Shown: positions 59,001-64,000 of the stretch, in pieces
Numbering within the stretch: the first letter of the stretch is position 1
Layout of the letters: each line of letters opens with the position of its first letter
Assembly: GCA_963995505.1 (NCBI GenBank)
Contig: OZ023187.1
Span: forward strand, 10,751,176 to 10,815,175
DNA length: 64,000 nucleotides
Source of the DNA: Hypericum androsaemum
Lineage: Eukaryota > Streptophyta > Magnoliopsida > Malpighiales > Hypericaceae
Reading direction: 5' to 3'
The notes under the pieces: generated by a model
Databases searched by the model: none
Told to the model about the DNA's origin: nothing
What the model saw: the letters and a program-made list of their open reading frames with translations, nothing else
Program-made: the position numbers and the translations under genes

Positions 59001-62000
59001 AAGAAAAGGCAAGGAAAAGGGAAGAAAAGGCAAGATAAGGCAAGATAAGGCAAGAAAAGACAAGAAAAGATAAGATAAGACAAGAAAAGGCAAGATAAGG
59101 CAAGAAAAGGCAAGATAAGGGAAGAAAAGGCAATATAAGACAAAGAAAAAAGAGAAGATGAGGTAAGAAAAGGCAAGAAAAGGGCAAGGAAAAGGCAAGA
59201 AAAGGCAAGGAAATGGAAAGAAAAGGAAAGATAAGGCAAGAAAAGTTAAGAAAAGGTAGGATAAGGCAAAAAAAATGGGCAATAAAAGGCAAGATAATGC
59301 TAGAAAAGGATAGAAAAGGAAAGAAAATGCAAGAAAAGGTAAGATAAGGCAAGAAAAGGAAAGGTGAGGAAAAGGAAACAAAAAGAAAGATAAGGCGAGA
59401 AAAGGAAAGAAAAGGCAAGATAATGCAAGAAAAGGCAAGATAATGCAAGAAAAGGCAAGAAAAGGAAAGAAAAGGAAAGATAAGGCAAGAAAAGCCAATA
59501 AAAGGCAAGAAAAAGGAAAGAAAAGTGAAGAAAAGGTAAGATAAGGCAAGATGAGGAAAGAAAATGCAAAATAAGGCAAGATGAAGCATGAACAGGCAAG
59601 AAAAGGGAAAAAAAAGGCAAGATAAGGAAAAATAAGGTAAAAAAAGGTAAGAAAATGCAAGATAAAGCAATAAAAGGCAAGAAAAGGCAAGATAAGGTAA
59701 GAAAAAGGCCTGAAAAGGCAGGATAAGGGAAGATAAGGCAAGAAAAGGAAAGAAAAGGAAAGAAAATGCCAGAAAAGGCCAAAAAAGGGATGAAAAGGAA
59801 AGATAGGCCCTAATAAGCCAAAATAAGGCAAAATAAGGGATGAAAAGGAAAGATAAGAAAAGAAATGGCAAGATTAGTCAAGACAAGGCAAAGAAAGGCA
59901 AGAAAAGGTAAGAAAAGGAAAGAAAAAACAAGATAAGGCATGAAAAGGCAAGAAAATATAAGGAAAGGCAAGAAAAGGCAAGAAAGGGCAAGGAAAAGGC
60001 AAGGAAAAATCAAGAATTGGCAAGAAAAGGCAAAAAAATGCTAAGATAAAGGAAGAAAATGCAAGAAAAGGAAAGTTGAGGTAAGAAAAGGCAAGATTAG
60101 GCAAGAAAAGGATAGAAAAGGCAAGAAAAGGGAAGAAAAGGCAAGAAGAAGAAAAGAAAATGCAAGATAAGGCATGAAATTGAAAGAAAAGAAAAGATAA
60201 GGCAAGAAAAGGCAAGGAAAATGCAAGAAAAGTCAAGAAAAGGCAAGGAATGATTAGAAAATGCAAGGAAAGGAAAAGGCAAGGAAAGGCATGATAAGGC
60301 AAAAAAATGTAAGATAAAGCAAGAAAAGATAAGGAAAGGGTAAGAAAAGGCAAGAAAAGGCAAAGAAAAGGCAAGGAGAAGGCAAGAAAAGGTAAGAAAA
60401 GGCAAGATAAGGTAAGATACGGTTTGAAAAGGCAAGAAAAGGAAGGATAAAGCAAAAAAAGGAAAAAAATAAAAGAAAAGGCAAGATAAGGGAAGAAAAG
60501 GAAATATATGGCAAGATAGGGCAAAAAAAAGGCAAGATACGACAGGAAAAGGCAAAATACGGCAAGGAAAAGGCGAGAAAGGGCAAGGAAAAAGAAAAGG
60601 AAAAGGCAAGATAACTCAAGAAAATGCAAAATAAGACAAGAATAGTGAAGAAAAGGTAAGGAAAGGAAAGATAAGGCAAGATAAGGCAAGAAAAAGGCAT
60701 GAAGATGTAAGAAACGGCAAGATGAGGCAAGAAGAGGCAAGATAAGGAAAGAAAAGGCAAGAAAAGGAAAGATAAGGCAAGATAAAGCAAGAAAAGACAA
60801 GGAAAATGGAAGAAAAGACAAGAAAGGGCAAGGAAAAAGCAAGAAATGGCAAGAAAATGTGAGAAAAGGCCCGAAAAGGAAAGATAAGGAAAGAAAAGGA
60901 AAGATAAGGCTAGAAAAGGATAGAAAAGGAAAGAAAAGGCAAGAAAAGGAAAGAAAAGGCAAGAAAAAATAGAGAGAAGGCAAGATAAGGCTAGAAAAAG
61001 TAAGGATAGGCAAGATAAGGCAAGAAAAGGCAAGAGAAAGGAAAGAAAAGGCAAGAAAAGGAAAGAAAGGGCAACATTAGGCAAGAACACTAAAGAAAAG
61101 GCAAGGTAAGGGCAAGAAATTGCAAGTTAAGACAAGAAAAGGAAAGATAAGGCATGAAAAGGACAGAAAAGGCAAGATAAAGCAAGATAATGCAAGAAAA
61201 TGGAAGAAAAAGAAAGAAAAGGAAAGATAAGGCAAGAAAAGCCAAGGAAAGGCAAGGAAAAGGCAAAGGCAAGAAAAGGTAAGGAAAAGGCAAGAAAAGG
61301 CAAGAAAAAGTCAAAAAAAGGGAAGAAAAGGCAAGATATGGCAAGAAAAGGCAAAATAAGGAAAGATAAGGCAAGAAAAGGCAATGAAATGTAAGAAAAG
61401 GCAAGAGAAGGCAAGAAAAGGAAAGAAAATGCAAGATAACGCAAGAAAAGGCTAGAAAACGTAGGGAAAAGGTAGGGAAAAGCCAAGGAAAAGGCAAGCA
61501 AAGGCAAGAAATAGCAAGAAAAGGCAAGAAAAGGAAAGAAAATGTAGGAAAAGGTTTGATAAGGCAAGAAAATGGAAGAAATGGTAACCTAAGGCAAGAA
61601 AAGGGAAGAAAAGGTAACCTAAGGCAAGAAAAAGGAAGAAAAGGTAAGATAAGGTAAAAAAAGGCAAGATAAGGCACGAAAAGGCAATAAAGGGCAATGA
61701 AAAGGCTAGAAAGGGACAGATAAGGCAAGAAAAAGGGCAATAAAAGGTAAGTTAAAGGAATAAATGGAAAGAAAATGCAAGATAAGGCAAGCAAAGGTAA
61801 CGTAAGGCAAGATAAGGCAAGAAAATTTCATCTAAGGCAAGAAAAGGGAAGAAAAGGTATGATAAGGCAAAAAAAGGCAAGAAAAGACAAGAAAGGGCAA
61901 CGAAAAGGCAATAAAAAGGCAAGAAAAGAAAATATATGGCAGGAAAAAGGGCAAGAACAGGCAAGATAAAGGAAGAAATTACAAGAGAAGGTAAGATAAG

Positions 62001-64000
62001 GCAAGAAATGGAAAGAAAAGAAAAGAAAAGAAAAGAAAAGGCAAGGCAAAAAAAGACAAGACAAAATAAGGCAGGAAAAAGGCTTGAAAAGGCAAGATGA
62101 GCGAAGAAAATGTAAGATAAGGCAAGAAAAAAGTATGAAAAGGGAAGAAAAGGCAAGATGGGGCAAGAAAATGCAAGATAAGGCAAGAAAAGGCAAGAAA
62201 AGGAAAGATAAGGCAAGAAAAGGAGAGAAAGACACAAAAAGGCAAAAAAAAAAGAAAGGAAAGGAAATAAAAGGAATGATAAGGCAAGAAAAGGCAAGAT
62301 AAGTCAAGACAAGGCAAGATAACGCATGACAAGGCAAGAAAAGGCAAGAAAAGAAATGAAAAGGAAAGAAAAGGCAAGATAAGGCATGAAAAGGTAAGAA
62401 AAGGCAAGAAAGGACAAGGAAAAGGAAAGGAAAAAGCAAGAAATGGCAAGAAAAGGTAAGACAAGCCAAGAAATGCCAAGATGAGGCAAGAAAAGGAAAG
62501 AAAAGGCAAGATAAGGTAAGAAAAGGCAAGAAAATGGAAGAAAAGGCAAGGAAAAGGCAAGATAAGGCTAGAAATGGAAGGAAACAGAAAGGTAAGGAAA
62601 GAAAAGGCTAGAAAAGAAAAGGCAAGATAAGGCAAGAAAAGGCAAGGAAAATGCAAGCAAAGGCAAGAAAATGAAATATAAGGCAAGCAAAGGTAGGATA
62701 AGGCAAGAAAAAGAAAGAAAAGGAAAGATAAGGCAAGCAAAGGCAAGATTAGGGAAGAAAATGCAAGAAAAGGAAATATAAGGCAAGATAAGGCAAAAAA
62801 AGGCAAGATACGTCTAGAAAAGGCAAGAAAGGGCAAGGAAAATGCAAGATAGGGCAAAATTAGGCAAGATAAGGCAAGAAAAGGCAAAAAAAAGCAAAGA
62901 TAAGGCAAGAAACTGTAAGAAAAGGCAAGAAAGGGCAAGGAAAAGGAAAGAAAGAAAAAAAGAAAAGGCAAGAAAAGGAAAGATAAGGCAAGAAGAGGTA
63001 AGATAAGGCAAGAAAAGGTAAGATAAGGCAAGAAAAGGCAAGATAAGGCAAGAAAAAGGCATGAAAACGTAAGAAAAGGCAAGATGAGGCAAAAAAAGGC
63101 AAGTTGAGGCAAGAAAAGGTAAGAAAAGGCAAGGAAAAGGCAAGAAAAGCCAAGATAAGGAAAGATAAGTCAGGCAAAGGATAGAAAAGGAAAGAAATGG
63201 CAAGAAAAGGAAAAGAAAAGACAAGAAAAAAAATGTTAAAGCTAGAAAAAGCCAGAAAAGGAAAAATAAGGCATGAAAAGGAAAGATAAGACAAGAAAAT
63301 GCAACATAAGACAAGAAAAAGAAAGAAAACGGAAAGATATGGCAAGAATAGGAAAGAAAGGGCAACATAAGGCAAGAACACGTAAGAAAAGGCAAGAAAA
63401 GGCAAGAAATTGCAAGATAAGACAAGAAAAGGAAAGAAAAGGCAAGTTAAGGAAATGGAAAGAAAAGAAAAGATAAGGCAAGAAAAGGAAAGAAAAGGCA
63501 AGATAAAGCAAAAAAAGGCAAGAAAATGGAAGAAAATAAAAGGAAAGAAAAGAAAAGACAAGAACAGGCAAGAAAAGGCATGGAAAAGGCAAGAAAGGGC
63601 AATGAAAAAGCATGAAATGGCAAGAAAAGGAAAGAAAAGGCAAGAAAATGACAGAAAATGTAAGGAAAAGGCAAGATAAGGCAAGAAAAGTTAAAATATG
63701 GCAAGAAAAGACAAGATAAGGCAAGGAAAATACAAGAAAAGGCAAGAAAAGGAAAGAAAATGCAGGGGGAAGGAAGGAAAATGGAAGAAAAAGCAAGGAA
63801 AAAGCAAGAAAAGACAAGGATAGGCAAGAAAAGAAAAGGATAGACAAGGGAAAGGCAAGAAAAGGAAAAAAAGGGCAAATATGGCAAGAACACGTAAGAA
63901 AAGGCAAGGAAAGCGCAAGAAAAGGCAAGAAATTGCAAGATAAGACAAGAAAAGGCAAGTGAAGGAAAAGGAAAGGAAATAGCAATAAATGGCAAGAAAA
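50064..64000 (-). repeat. 10-bp satellite array with higher-order repeats
   Basis: About 14 kb of CAAGAAAAGG-type units running off the window. Distinctive blocks recur at intervals near 2.5 kb or twice that. The AAATACGGCAAG block is at about 50236, 52664 and 57647; the AAAAAAGGGAAGAT block at about 51430, 56309 and 59150; and the AAGCTAGAAAAAGCC-type block at about 50530, 53035, 57910 and 63240. Local tandem duplications also occur (TCGAGAAAATGAAAG at about 55053 and 55112). No gene. Confidence 0.93.

Noticed and set aside
37974..64000. Long minus-strand hydrophobic frames and plus-strand Lys/Arg/Glu-rich frames
   Set aside because: The same satellite artefact in reverse orientation; none has a recognisable domain or gene context.

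Overview
The window is nuclear DNA of a flowering plant, probably a dicot; I cannot name the species. The evidence is one intact plant berberine-bridge-enzyme-like (BBE-like) oxidoreductase gene, an Athila-type and a CRM-type Ty3/Gypsy retrotransposon, a plant hAT transposon, a plant L1 LINE tail, several MITEs, and about 28 kb of a simple 10-bp satellite (CCTTTTCTTG and variants). There are no bacterial-style genes, no operons and no CRISPR array.

Layout. 1-6760: satellite in pyrimidine orientation. 6760-10648: left arm of a large inverted duplication, ending in the last codons of a broken BBE-like gene read on the minus strand. 10649-25744: an Athila-like element (minus strand) inserted into that broken copy and itself interrupted by a young, structurally complete CRM-like element (15445-22277, plus strand). 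25745-26134 and 29360-29513: more exons-worth of the broken BBE-like copy, split by a 3.2-kb hAT element (26135-29351). 29514-33000: AT-rich intergenic DNA with two non-autonomous terminal-inverted-repeat elements. 33134-34741: the only intact host gene, BBE-like. 34742-37974: right arm of the inverted duplication. 37974-64000: satellite in purine orientation, except for an inverted block (43346-44795) and a probable solo LTR (47993-50063).

History readable from the sequence. A BBE-like gene with its 3' flank and the adjoining satellite edge was duplicated in inverted orientation. Elements found in both arms (the hAT-type MITE at 8076/36681 and the GGATC-rich TIR element at 9125/35145) predate the duplication. 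Elements found only in the left arm (MITE 7724, LINE tail 9611, the hAT, the Athila) came later. CRM came last: its two 805-bp LTRs look identical by eye and it has a perfect 5-bp target duplication. The left BBE-like copy is destroyed, while the right one keeps a full open reading frame.

The very long reading frames in the satellite, up to 789 codons, are not genes: the 10-bp unit has no stop codon in any of the six frames. The most unusual features are this satellite (about 10-bp A-tract phasing, near-complete purine/pyrimidine strand bias, higher-order repeats of about 2.5 kb) and the gene-bearing palindrome embedded in it.
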